From Mesorhizobium sp. AR07 (GTDB lineage Bacteria; Pseudomonadota; Alphaproteobacteria; Rhizobiales; Rhizobiaceae), in contig NZ_CP080528.1 of assembly GCF_024746815.1 (NCBI RefSeq), positions 496,001 to 560,000 on the forward strand: a stretch of 64,000 nucleotides of DNA. The letters are read 5' to 3'. Numbering within the stretch: position 1 is the stretch's first letter; each line of letters opens with the position of its first letter. The position numbers and the translations under genes are program-made. The notes under the pieces were generated by a model that was given only the letters and a program-made list of their open reading frames with translations, did no database searches and was not told the origin of the DNA. This document shows, piece after piece, positions 54,517 through 63,123 of this stretch.

Positions 54517-55617
54517 GTGCACATCAATCCACCGGATCTAAGTTCGCGGCGGACGCGATTGGCCGATTGGCTGGAGCTTCTCGCTATAACTAGCGCCGCC
54601 GGTCAGGTGTCCATTTCAACGCTCAAATCTCAACTACGTCGTACTTCCGACGACCGGACCTCGGCGAAGGAACTGGATGCCGATGCCGACGATAGCGGCG
54701 AGCCCGAAGTGACCGACCGCGCGGCTGACGATCTTGAGGAGCGCGTGGTCGACGAACTCTCGCTCCGAGTGCAGACTGTTGGTTCGGCCTACCCATTCGA
54801 ACTAGTGGTTAACGGCAAGCTTGGTGAATCACAAATCTTACGCCGAAAGCCGACTTGGAATGAGGCCCAAACAGGCGAGCTTTTTTACACCTTCTGTCTT
54901 CTCGACTCATGTATGCGCGAAGATTTGGTGAAAGTTCCAAAAGCCGAACAGGATTTTGTGCAACGAATTGGAAACATTTTTCAAATTTGTTCGTGCATCG
55001 CTGTGGGCGGATATACCGAAGCCCAAGTCGTGTCGTTCGGTTTCCCAAGGGCAACTGGCGACGGCTTTCTTCCGGCGCTCCAAGCGGCATGGCTTCGGTA
55101 TGGCTCCTACACTGTCCGACAAGACATTCCACACGGGTTCGATGCCAAGCTCAAGGATGGTGGTGTCGACATAATTGCCTGGCGGCCGTTCGATGACGGT
55201 CACGCTGCAACATTCTTGATGTTCGTGCAGGTGGCCTCTGGGCTGGACTGGAAAGACAAGCCAGTCGCGAACGATGTCAAGGCGATCAAGCAGTGGTTCG
55301 TAGACGGAGTGTTCGAACACTTCATGCCAGCGATTTGCATCCCCTTCCCGCTCTGGTTTGATCTTGATGAGCCTCCGAAGGATGCGTCCGGCAAAAAGCT
55401 GCCCTTCAAAGATGGCATACTGCGTCGCTTCGCCGTTCGAGAGAGCGCGTTTGGCGTCATATTCGACCGAGGCCGTATCGCGCAATCTTCCGCTCGAGTG
55501 CTGGGCGCCCCAGGAGGGCCTAGGGCAGGCGTCGATGGGGTCGATCGGATCGGTGAAGTTGCAGCTTGGGTTGACGAAGTTATGGCATCTCTCGCCGAAA
55601 AGAGGGCTGCGGCATGA
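54517..55617 (+). CDS. PD-(D/E)XK-like nuclease candidate of the defence-like operon
   Basis: 366 residues from a GTG start. The C-terminal half has a restriction-endonuclease-like core: KLKDGGVDIIAWRPFDDG (Asp218) and, after a short loop, FLMFVQVASGLDWKDK, where Gln238 replaces the acidic residue of the (E/Q)XK half-motif; a lysine follows within the loop. The N-terminal 85 residues are acidic and probably DNA- or partner-binding. No close family is known to me. Its position directly before a DNA methyltransferase (ATGA overlap) suggests a restriction role. The function is inferred from motif and context only. Confidence 0.65.
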   Translation: MHINPPDLSSRRTRLADWLELLAITSAAGQVSISTLKSQLRRTSDDRTSAKELDADADDSGEPEVTDRAADDLEERVVDELSLRVQTVGSAYPFELVVNGKLGESQILRRKPTWNEAQTGELFYTFCLLDSCMREDLVKVPKAEQDFVQRIGNIFQICSCIAVGGYTEAQVVSFGFPRATGDGFLPALQAAWLRYGSYTVRQDIPHGFDAKLKDGGVDIIAWRPFDDGHAATFLMFVQVASGLDWKDKPVANDVKAIKQWFVDGVFEHFMPAICIPFPLWFDLDEPPKDASGKKLPFKDGILRRFAVRESAFGVIFDRGRIAQSSARVLGAPGGPRAGVDGVDRIGEVAAWVDEVMASLAEKRAAA

Positions 55618-56708
55618 GACATCCACTACATGCTATTTGTCCGTATTTTGCGATGTTTCCAGAGAGGTTCGTTGCCGAGCAACTCTTGGCCTATACACGA
55701 CCCAAGGATTTGGTCTTTGATCCCTTCTGTGGGCGCGGAACCACGGTGCTTGAGAGCCTGCTCAATGACCGTGCAGCTATTGGCTCAGATATCAATCCTG
55801 TCGCTGCTTGCGTGGCGGGAGCCAAAGCGCAGGTGCCCGAGCTCAAGGCGGTACTTGACAGGTTGAATGCGTTGGAGGGGTCATTCGACGCGACTGACGA
55901 ACGGACGGCCCCGCCCTCAGTTTTTTTTTCCACGTGTTTTCACGCGAAGACGTTCGCCCAAATCGCATACTTGCGCGAGCAGCTGATTTGGCAAGATGAT
56001 CGAACTGACCGCTTCATTGCAGCAGTGATGTTGGGAGTTCTTCACGGCGAGTCCCATCGTTCGGCCATGTGCCTCAGCAATCGCATGCCCCGGACGATCA
56101 GTACTAAACCAGACTATTCGGTACGATGGTGGCGAGAGCGCGGTATGGAGGCACCCGAGCGAGACGCTTTCAAAATCCTTCGTCAAGCGGCCACTTTTCG
56201 ATATTCAAAACTGCCGCCCAAGAACCATGGCAAGGTTGTTCTGGCCGACTCTCGAAAGTCCGCTGAAAGGTTTGCCGAGCATCGCGGCAAGGTCGCGCTT
56301 GTGGTCACCTCCCCGCCCTATCTAGACACGACAGACTATTCCGAAGACCAATGGCTTCGGCTCTGGTTTCTTGGTGGTTCGGAACGGCCTGTTCATCGTC
56401 TCAATCGGGATGACCGACATACCGTTCCGACAGATTATTGGAGCTTTCTTTCAGAGGTTTGGAAAGGCACCGAACCGCTACTGCGCGAAACCTCAACTAT
56501 CGTGATTCGGATTGGCGGCACTCGGCTTACCAAAGACGCATTGTTGGAAGGTCTGCAATCGGGACTTTCTGAAGCAATGAAATCTCGCACCGTCCGAGCC
56601 GTACACAGTGGTCGCTCGTCCGAAATTGCCAAGCGCCAAACCAATTCCTTCCGCCCCGGCACCAAGCCCGAACGCCTCGAACACGACTTCACCTTCCAGA
56701 TTTCCTAA
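55614..56708 (+). CDS. DNA methyltransferase (N6-adenine or N4-cytosine) of the defence-like operon
   Basis: 364-residue SAM-dependent methylase. Motif I LVFDPFCGRGTTVLES lies at 33-48 and motif IV VVTSPPYLDTTDYSEDQW at 230-247, with the catalytic SPPY at 233-236. The order I to IV and the SPPY form indicate amino-methylation of adenine or cytosine. The start overlaps the preceding gene's stop (ATGA). The C-terminal NSFRPGTKPERLEHDFTFQI is typical of methylases. It probably protects host DNA against the adjacent nuclease candidate. Confidence 0.88.
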   Translation: MRHPLHAICPYFAMFPERFVAEQLLAYTRPKDLVFDPFCGRGTTVLESLLNDRAAIGSDINPVAACVAGAKAQVPELKAVLDRLNALEGSFDATDERTAPPSVFFSTCFHAKTFAQIAYLREQLIWQDDRTDRFIAAVMLGVLHGESHRSAMCLSNRMPRTISTKPDYSVRWWRERGMEAPERDAFKILRQAATFRYSKLPPKNHGKVVLADSRKSAERFAEHRGKVALVVTSPPYLDTTDYSEDQWLRLWFLGGSERPVHRLNRDDRHTVPTDYWSFLSEVWKGTEPLLRETSTIVIRIGGTRLTKDALLEGLQSGLSEAMKSRTVRAVHSGRSSEIAKRQTNSFRPGTKPERLEHDFTFQIS

Positions 56709-56883
56709 TAAGGATTTCCATCGGGCGCGCCCGTGTTGTCGACAGCGATCGTTGTCCTGACTGGCCCGGATTGAGCGAAATTGTAGAAATCCAGATGAGC
56801 AAAGGGTGCCGGGATGCATATTGCGTACACATCCGAGGAAGGCCGCCTTGTGAGGAGCTCGGCTTGATATGATTAGAGGTCGT

Positions 56884-57090
56884 ATGGACACCACTGCGAT
56901 CAGTAATGATTTCAGGCTTCTCGAGATGTGGACACTGGCCGGCGGTTCAGTGCGGAGGCAAAGCGTCAGATTGTCGAAGAACGTTATATTGCGGGAGATA
57001 GCGTTTCTTGCGTTGCCCGCCGTCACGGGCTGTTCCCGGCTCAGTTGTTCGCCTGGCGACGCGCTGCGCGCGAGTGTGGCGCCGACGATT
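56884..57090 (+). mobile_element. IS66-family OrfA (TnpA) remnant
   Basis: Pieces in two plus frames read SNDFRLLEM and RRFSAEAKRQIVEERYIAGD, with SVSCVARRHGLFPAQLFAWR. This is the helix-turn-helix of the small IS66 protein. The frame is broken near 56930, the 3' part is lost, and no IS66 transposase follows. An IS5-family element sits directly to the right. Confidence 0.75.
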
Positions 57091-57227
57091 GGCGCCGTGA
57101 GGACGGTGAGCGCCGATCGTGTTCCGCAGATTGTCGGCGGGGTCGCCGACATGCACCGCGTGCCGGTGGCGAATCCGAAATGTCCCATTGTTCAATTTTT
57201 CGCCGAACGAGAACCGCGAGCCATCGA

Positions 57228-57698
57228 CTAGGCTTCGTGGACAAAGGGCAGCCATAGTTTGATTGAGGCGAGCGCCACGAAGCCAAGATAGGATTCCTTG
57301 GTCTTGTCGTAGCGTGTGGCAATACGGCGCCAGTTCTTCAGCTTGTTAAACAGGCGCTCGACGAGGTTGCGCCAACGGTATTTCTCGCGATCATGCGGGA
57401 TGGGGGCGCGGCGGTTGCTTTTGGCGGGGATGACCGCTTGGACGCCGGCTTTGGCGATCTCTTCGCGGATAGCGTCGGAGTCATAACCTTTGTCCGCCAG
57501 GAGCGCCTCGATACGGTCGGCGATCATTCGAAACAGCGGGCCGAAGCCTTGAATATCATGCGCCTGGCCAGGTGTCAGGACGAAGCCGAGAGGTCGGCCT
57601 TTTCCGTCGCACCGCGCATGGAGTTTGGTGGTGAAGCCGCCGCGCGATCGGCCAAGCGCCTCAGTTTCCTGAGTCCCCTTTTTATGCCGACTGCACAA
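57228..57698 (-). CDS. IS5-family transposase, C-terminal frame (orfB)
   Basis: Up to 156 codons. The motif EALGRSRGGFTTKLHARCDG, the second Asp in ALLADKGYDSDAIRE, and the Glu in RWRNLVERLFNKLKNWRRIA with ATRYDKTKESYL complete the DDE transposase (Y-(2)-R-(3)-E-(6)-K). It is expressed by frameshift from the preceding frame. Confidence 0.9.
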   Translation of the reverse strand: MCSRHKKGTQETEALGRSRGGFTTKLHARCDGKGRPLGFVLTPGQAHDIQGFGPLFRMIADRIEALLADKGYDSDAIREEIAKAGVQAVIPAKSNRRAPIPHDREKYRWRNLVERLFNKLKNWRRIATRYDKTKESYLGFVALASIKLWLPFVHEA

Positions 57699-58024
57699 TG
57701 ATGTGCCCGGACAACGGTGCTATCGATCATGTCGGCGGTGGCATCGCGTTCCACCATCTCGGCGAGCGTTTCGAGCAGCGCATCGAACACCCCCGTCGCG
57801 ACCCATCGCCGGTATCGGCGGAAGACGCTGTTCCACTTGCCATATTCATCAGGCAGATGACGCCATTGCGCCCCGGTTCGGGCCATCCACATCATGCCTT
57901 CGAAATAGCGCCGATTATCCTGCGCCGGACGGCACCCTGGACCCCGCTCTGCTGGCAGCAGCGGCCCGATCAGTGCCCATTCCTCGTCCGATACCCCAAT
58001 CCGGTCGCCCAACGCTGCCTCCAA
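57575..58024 (-). CDS. IS5-family transposase, N-terminal frame (orfA)
   Basis: 149 codons beginning MEAALGDRIGVSDEEWALIG with the DUF4096-type N-terminus, AQWRHLPDEYGKWNSVFRRY, and the first catalytic Asp in MIDSTVVRAHHCA. It overlaps the second frame by 124 bases; IS427-group elements normally join both by programmed frameshifting. Confidence 0.9.
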   Translation of the reverse strand: MEAALGDRIGVSDEEWALIGPLLPAERGPGCRPAQDNRRYFEGMMWMARTGAQWRHLPDEYGKWNSVFRRYRRWVATGVFDALLETLAEMVERDATADMIDSTVVRAHHCAVGIKRGLRKLRRLADRAAASPPNSMRGATEKADLSASS

Positions 58025-58220
58025 AAGACAGCCTTGAATCAGCGACCGAGTCTAGCGTCAAGCTTTGTCCACGAAGCCTAGAAAACTCTCAAAGTAGTTC
58101 CCTTTCCGGTTACATTGTGACTACCAGCTGTCCGGCCGAGGCCCTATAAGCAACCCCGGCGGGCGCAATACACGCCGCACCCTGCTACATATACCCGCTA
58201 CGTTGAGGAGGAATCCGGTA

Positions 58221-59696
58221 TTGCCCCTGTGCCTGCCGATGATCCGTCACTTGAAATGCCCCGAGCTGTTTGGACCCATTGATCGCCTGCCGGCACTTGG
58301 CACCCGGATTAGCAAGCGAACATTCGAGGTCCTCAACCCGTCGACCGGCGAAGTGCTGGCAGAGCTTCCTGACATGGGTGTCGAGGAGACGCGCACGGTG
58401 ATCGACAAGGCTTATGTCGCCCAGCCTGGATGGGCAGCATTGACCGCACGCGAGCGCAGCGACGTTCTGTGGCGTTGGCATCAGTTGATCATCGACCACG
58501 CCGACGATCTCGCCGCAATACTCACAGCGGAGATGGGCAAGCCGCTTGCCGAAGCCAAATCGGAGGTGTCGCATGCTGCGGCGTACCTGCAATGGTACGC
58601 CGAGGAGGCCAATCGCATCTATGGCGAGACGATCTCCGCACCATCGACGGACCGTCGGATGCTGGTGATCAAGCAACCGATCGGCGTCGTCGGCACGATA
58701 ACACCCTGGAATTTCCCAGCCTCCATGGTCGCACGCAAGATCTCGCCAGCCTTGGCCGCAGGCTGCACCATTGTCCTCAAGCCCGCTGAGCAGACCCCCC
58801 TCGTGGCTGGCGCAATGTTCGCCCTCGCCCATCAGGCCGGCTTTCCCGAAGGCGTCGTCAACCTGATCTATGCGTCCGAAGGTGATGCGGTTGGCCGCGA
58901 ACTTTGCGCCAATCCCAAGGTCCGCAAGATCAGCTTCACCGGATCGACCGAGGTTGGCCGGCTGCTGATGCGCCAATGCTCGGAACAGATCAAGAAGGTC
59001 AGCCTCGAGCTCGGCGGCAATGCACCTTTCATCGTCTTCGACGATGCCGAAATCGACGCTGCGGTCGACGGTGCGATCCAGGCGAAGTTCCGCAATGCCG
59101 GCCAGACTTGCGTGTCGGCGAACCGCCTTTACGTACAATCGAGCGTTCACGATGAGTTCGTCGAGAAATTCGTTGAGAAAGTCCGCCGCTTATCGGTTGG
59201 TGACGGCTTCGCTCTCGGAGTGGACATCGGACCGCTCATAGACACGCATGCTCTGGCCAAGATCGAGTCGCACATCGCCGATGCCGTTGCCAAAGACGGC
59301 ACAATTCGATGCGGGGGCAGTCGCATCGGCAAGGATGGCACTTTTTTCGAACCGACGGTCCTCACCGAGATTTCCAGCGTGATGGCGGTTGCGCGGGAGG
59401 AGACATTCGGGCCGCTGGCGCCGATCATTCGCTTCGACGATGCGGATCAGGTCGTGCGTGAGGCCAACGACACGATCTACGGCCTCGCCGCCTACTTCTA
59501 TGCCTCCAACCTGAAGCGTGTCTGGCGTGTCGCCGAGGCTCTGGAATATGGCATGGTCGGTGTCAACACCGGACGCATGTCCTCGGAAGCGGCACCCTTC
59601 GGCGGGATCAAGCAGTCCGGCATCGGGCGTGAGGGTTCCCGTCATGGCCTCGAGGATTACCTCGAAATGAAATATCTTTGCATGGGCGGCATCTGA
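58221..59696 (+). CDS. gabD: NAD(P)-dependent succinate-semialdehyde dehydrogenase
   Basis: Aldehyde dehydrogenase of about 490 residues that oxidises succinate semialdehyde to succinate (GABA shunt). Family motifs are VVGTITPWNFPASMVARKIS (cofactor fold), KVSLELGGNAPFIVFDDAE (general base Glu), FRNAGQTCVSANRLYVQ (catalytic Cys) and EETFGPLAPIIRFDD. The SSADH-type AGQTCVSANR separates it from other ALDHs. GAGGAGG lies 9 bases before the TTG at 58221, which I take as the start; the first ATG is at 58239. It stands alone and may feed on GABA or polyamines in nodules. The end is intact (YLCMGGI). Confidence 0.92.
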   Translation: MPLCLPMIRHLKCPELFGPIDRLPALGTRISKRTFEVLNPSTGEVLAELPDMGVEETRTVIDKAYVAQPGWAALTARERSDVLWRWHQLIIDHADDLAAILTAEMGKPLAEAKSEVSHAAAYLQWYAEEANRIYGETISAPSTDRRMLVIKQPIGVVGTITPWNFPASMVARKISPALAAGCTIVLKPAEQTPLVAGAMFALAHQAGFPEGVVNLIYASEGDAVGRELCANPKVRKISFTGSTEVGRLLMRQCSEQIKKVSLELGGNAPFIVFDDAEIDAAVDGAIQAKFRNAGQTCVSANRLYVQSSVHDEFVEKFVEKVRRLSVGDGFALGVDIGPLIDTHALAKIESHIADAVAKDGTIRCGGSRIGKDGTFFEPTVLTEISSVMAVAREETFGPLAPIIRFDDADQVVREANDTIYGLAAYFYASNLKRVWRVAEALEYGMVGVNTGRMSSEAAPFGGIKQSGIGREGSRHGLEDYLEMKYLCMGGI

Positions 59697-60954
59697 AGCA
59701 TCTGCTTGCGCGGTTCGCAGATCCGGCAACTGCGCGAGCGATCGCCGAAGACGGGAATCGAAAGACCGCTGCTCGATGGGTGCCGGCGTGCGACTCTGCA
59801 ACCCGTGGAGACGCAATTCTGAAGTACTGGCTGGATATTCTCTCGACGCGACAAGCGCCTGGTTGGCGGCGAAGAGCGTCGCATGTGGCGGGCGACAAGC
59901 TTGTGAGCGACCAGGCGTCCTCGCCGAGAAGGCTTCGTTTCGAGTTGTAGTTCGGCAAGTGGCCCGAACAAGGTCTCTACATGGAAGGGCTTGTTTGCAT
60001 TGGCGCGCCGCGTGGGCCGGGAGATCAGCGGCTTCATCGGTTCCGCCCATGGCAGCGAGCCCACTGCTCGATCGACTGAAGCTTCTGCGGGCGGCCTGGA
60101 TCTTGATACGCAGACGCTTGCCGGTACCCTACGGCATCGCGTGGCTCGCTTCCCTCCGGCAGGGCGAACGGTACTTGACCGATGCTTGCGCGACATCAGC
60201 TCAGATCGCATCGGGCGATCCTTGGGTCTGCGCGTGGAATAGGAGGTAGCGATCGGGACATTATGGTCGAGACCCGCGGTTGGATGTGGGGAATATCTGG
60301 CGCGAACCGAAACGGCTGGATGATGAACGGATTGCAATCCCAAAGACACGTTGCGAGCCCCGCTCCGGGGAGGTTCGTCCACAGCTTACCTGGCCGATGA
60401 ACCTTTGGCACTGTCGTGCAAAGGATATAATCGCTTCCGCCGCCACCGGTGGGATCACTTGCTTTGAAGTCCTTTGTGGACAGTGCGGAGCCGCTGGGGA
60501 AACTTGAGCTCGGCCGCAGAAACTCAGCAAGGACGATATCCTCAAGATCCAGATGCCAAGGCGCGGCGCAGGCGGTGTAGGCCTGCCGGAGAACGCGGAG
60601 GCGCGGGCGAGGCTGGAGTTCTCCGATTGCGGTCGGTGAGGTCAGGCTCCCGTCTTTTCCGAACGATGTCGCCCCGTTGGTCACTCGCTTCTCTTCGCGG
60701 TCCGCACCTGACCGGCCGCATGATGGGGTAGGAGAGCGAGGCCTCTCAATCTGTTGAACGACCCTGGGAGGGTCCATCCAGATCTAGACTGCCACCGCGA
60801 TTGCCTTGCCCATCGTTCCCTTGCGAGCGATCCGGATCACCCCTCGGGTAATCACTGTCTGTATGTTCCTTTCGCTTATCTGTGTCGTATTTCATGCGAC
60901 GCGGGGCCGCCGGGACTGGCGCTGCTGGATAGAAACCGTGAAGGAATGTCCTTG
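59697..60954. other. 1.26-kb region without a convincing gene
   Basis: Many short frames on both strands, none with a ribosome binding site plus recognisable protein. A 193-codon minus-strand frame (60196-60777) was considered and left out: it is proline/serine/arginine-rich, without domains. The stretch is likely relic DNA from earlier insertions. Confidence 0.4.
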
Positions 60955-62202
60955 TCACAGCGCCCGCGCCCGCTTGAGGTCGTCGTGCTCGAAGGCGCTG
61001 GCCATGCGGTTTATCTCGGCCGAGCGGGCGCCGACTGCCTTGGCGGCGTCCCGCCATGTCGCGGTCACGGCCGCGACTCCTTTGATAATCGCCCGGGCTT
61101 GCGCCAGCGTGAGCGCAAAAAACTCCGACGCGCCCTCCAAAAGATCGAGCGAACAGGTGCCCTCGTCGAGATCAATGTTGGTGGTGAGCACCCGCGCCTT
61201 GAGATCGGTCGGGATGGGGTTGAGGTCGTATGCCGGTGACAGCGACCATCCGGCCTTTCCCAGCCACAGGAAGCCGTGATTGCGCAGGTGATCGTCGACA
61301 TTGGAGATCAGCACGTTGAAAACGACACGCCGATAGAGGGCATGGGCGTCCGTCCTTCCCTGTGCGCCGTGTTGCGCAAGGGCATCGACGATCTCCGGAT
61401 AGCTGCCACGCTCGCCATCCTTGGCGCCCATCATCGCCATCGCCGATAGGAACGGGATGCGGATCGCACCATCACGGTCGAAACGCCGCGACAGCATGAC
61501 CGCCTTTCCGGCGACGTCGATCAGCTCGTGCAGGGGCGTGGCGATACCTGCCTGACCGGCCAGCCTCAGCGCGATCTCCTCCCAGGTCTCCATGCTGTAG
61601 TCGTCGGTCTCCTTCGGAAACTTGGCGATGGAGAGGCGCCCTTGTTGATCGATGACCGACGCCTTCGGCCGGGCACCGCCGAGGGAGGAGCCAGGGGCAA
61701 AAATGAGCTGCATGTCTTCGTCCGTTTCTTCGTCACGAAGAATTCGCTCGGTGATTTGGAGCAGCCGGCCAAGCTCGATCAGGGCGGGAACGCCATCGCG
61801 GGTCGGTGCCTGAAAAACCTCGTCGCCAACCCAGCGGAAGCGGAGTGCGCCAAGGCGGGTCTCGTCGGCGCCGCCAAGCAGATAGTCGCTTTCCGTGAGG
61901 GTGCGAACGGCGCGTCCTTCGCGTTCCGCCAGGCGGCGCTCGGCGCGCTGCATAAGGCGGCGACCCCAAGTATCTGGCGCCGAGTCGCTGATGGACCCGA
62001 AAGTCGCAAGACCGGCAGAAGCAGCGAAGGCCCCGCGGGTCAGAGCAAGAGCAGGCTCCAGCGAGAAGCGGTCCGGGTCCTTAAGCCATGCGCCATCATA
62101 TTCGAAAAGGATGGTCTCCGTGCCTCGGACGCGATTGCTCCTCGCCATTCCGATCGGGCGTATGCGACCGTCCAGATCGATATGCACCTCGAAGTCAGTC
62201 AT
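60955..62202 (-). CDS. HipA-family serine/threonine kinase toxin
   Basis: 415-residue HipA-like toxin, a kinase that in the E. coli model phosphorylates glutamyl-tRNA synthetase and causes persistence. The N-terminal domain includes TLTESDYLLGGADETRLGAL. The kinase part has the glycine-rich/phosphate loop IFAPGSSLGGARPKASV, IAKFPKETDDYSMETWEEIA, and the catalytic and metal-binding segments VLISNVDDHLRNHGFLW and LSPAYDLNPIP. It overlaps the upstream XRE antitoxin gene by 8 bases, the usual hipBA order. It appears intact. Confidence 0.93.
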   Translation of the reverse strand: MTDFEVHIDLDGRIRPIGMARSNRVRGTETILFEYDGAWLKDPDRFSLEPALALTRGAFAASAGLATFGSISDSAPDTWGRRLMQRAERRLAEREGRAVRTLTESDYLLGGADETRLGALRFRWVGDEVFQAPTRDGVPALIELGRLLQITERILRDEETDEDMQLIFAPGSSLGGARPKASVIDQQGRLSIAKFPKETDDYSMETWEEIALRLAGQAGIATPLHELIDVAGKAVMLSRRFDRDGAIRIPFLSAMAMMGAKDGERGSYPEIVDALAQHGAQGRTDAHALYRRVVFNVLISNVDDHLRNHGFLWLGKAGWSLSPAYDLNPIPTDLKARVLTTNIDLDEGTCSLDLLEGASEFFALTLAQARAIIKGVAAVTATWRDAAKAVGARSAEINRMASAFEHDDLKRARAL

Positions 62203-62530
62203 CGCGCGATGATCCGACTGGCCGCCTGAGATGGACGTGCTTAGGCAGATCGGCGCTGGCCAGCGCCTGTCCGACGCTGTCGTTTCTGACGTCGGCGACT
62301 TGACTCAGGCCCTCGAGCAGGCCGAGCGCCTGCAGGACGCCGGCATAAATGCCGATGCTGACGTTGTTGTCCCCGGCTTCGACCCGTTGGAGTGTCGAGC
62401 GAGACGTGAAGGCGCGCTCGGCCACGACCGCCATCGGCAGCCGTCGCCGTCGACGCGCATCGTGAATGTCCGCCCCAAGCTTACGCAGGGCGCGCCGCAC
62501 GGCAGCAGGAGGGTTGTGTGGGGTTGGCAT
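62195..62530 (-). CDS. XRE-family antitoxin (HipB-like)
   Basis: 111-residue DNA-binding antitoxin. The helix-turn-helix is RRRRRLPMAVVAERAFTSRS with TLQRVEAGDNNVSIGIYAGV. It precedes hipA with an 8-base overlap and probably represses the operon through the inverted repeat that covers its own start codon. The C-terminal tail DLPKHVHLRRPVG is basic and may contact HipA. Confidence 0.88.
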   Translation of the reverse strand: MPTPHNPPAAVRRALRKLGADIHDARRRRRLPMAVVAERAFTSRSTLQRVEAGDNNVSIGIYAGVLQALGLLEGLSQVADVRNDSVGQALASADLPKHVHLRRPVGSSRDD

Positions 62531-62555
62531 TTTGATACCTTCGCACTACAAAATG
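62528..62555 (-). promoter_or_regulatory. Inverted repeat over the hipB-like start (operator)
   Basis: CATTTTG (62528-62534) and CAAAATG (62549-62555) form a perfect 7-bp inverted repeat with 14 bases between. The right-hand copy, read on the minus strand, lies upstream, and the other includes the ATG of the antitoxin gene. This fits an autoregulatory HipB-type operator that would also block translation initiation sequences. Confidence 0.55.
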
Positions 62556-63123
62556 GCTGAATAGGTAGCACGAAGATTACAATTGTTTCTAGCCCCGTCC
62601 AAGGCCCGCCCAGCAGGAGGCGAGGTTTAATCTTACCGACGTCGCGAGGCGGCATCGACCGGGAGATTCCGAACGTCAGCGATCGCGGCGACAGTGGTTT
62701 TCACGTCAGCGGGCTCGCTGGGACGACCGTCAACCTGAGTGAAGGGGCCATCTGTCTCCGTCAGGATCCGATCGGTCGGGAATTCGGTGACGAAGGCGCC
62801 CCCTCCGATCCGAGCGGGGTATCTCAGCGGCGACGGACAAAAGCAGCCGAGCGTCGCGTCTGATTGGGCGCAGGAGTTGTCGTCGTGGATCTGTTCATGC
62901 GGTGATGGACATGGAGATCTCGCGCCAGCTCACGGACGGCGCCGAACGCGATCAGCCTGTCGAACAGACGCCGGCTGCGGCCGCTACATGCCGGCGATGT
63001 TTTCCGATGCCACCCATCGCACCGTCGGACAAAAGCTTCTAGCAGCCTGTCGGACTTAGCGCACCGGAGGGATATCGACTAGAATCAAGCGATTGATTCT
63101 CCAGCCAGATGTCCGGTTGTGCG
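62556..63123. other. Region between hipBA and the IS1182-type element, no gene seen
   Basis: About 570 bases including the hipBA promoter. Short plus-strand frames have no recognisable content. The left end of the IS1182-type element should lie between about 63050 and 63123; AATCAAGCGATTGATT near 63082-63098 is a palindrome and a candidate end. Confidence 0.4.

Larger units (their letters stand above)
57228..58081 (-). mobile_element. IS5-family (IS427-like) insertion sequence
   Basis: 854-bp element with perfect 19-bp terminal inverted repeats CTAGGCTTCGTGGACAAAG. It carries two overlapping transposase frames on the minus strand. The left repeat supplies the stop codon of the second frame. 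The ends carry CTAG/TA-type sequence, so a short TA-like target duplication cannot be separated from the repeat. Confidence 0.93.

Noticed and set aside
60196..60777. 193-codon minus-strand frame
   Set aside because: Low-complexity Pro/Ser/Arg composition, no motif, no start signal; left as a gene-free region.
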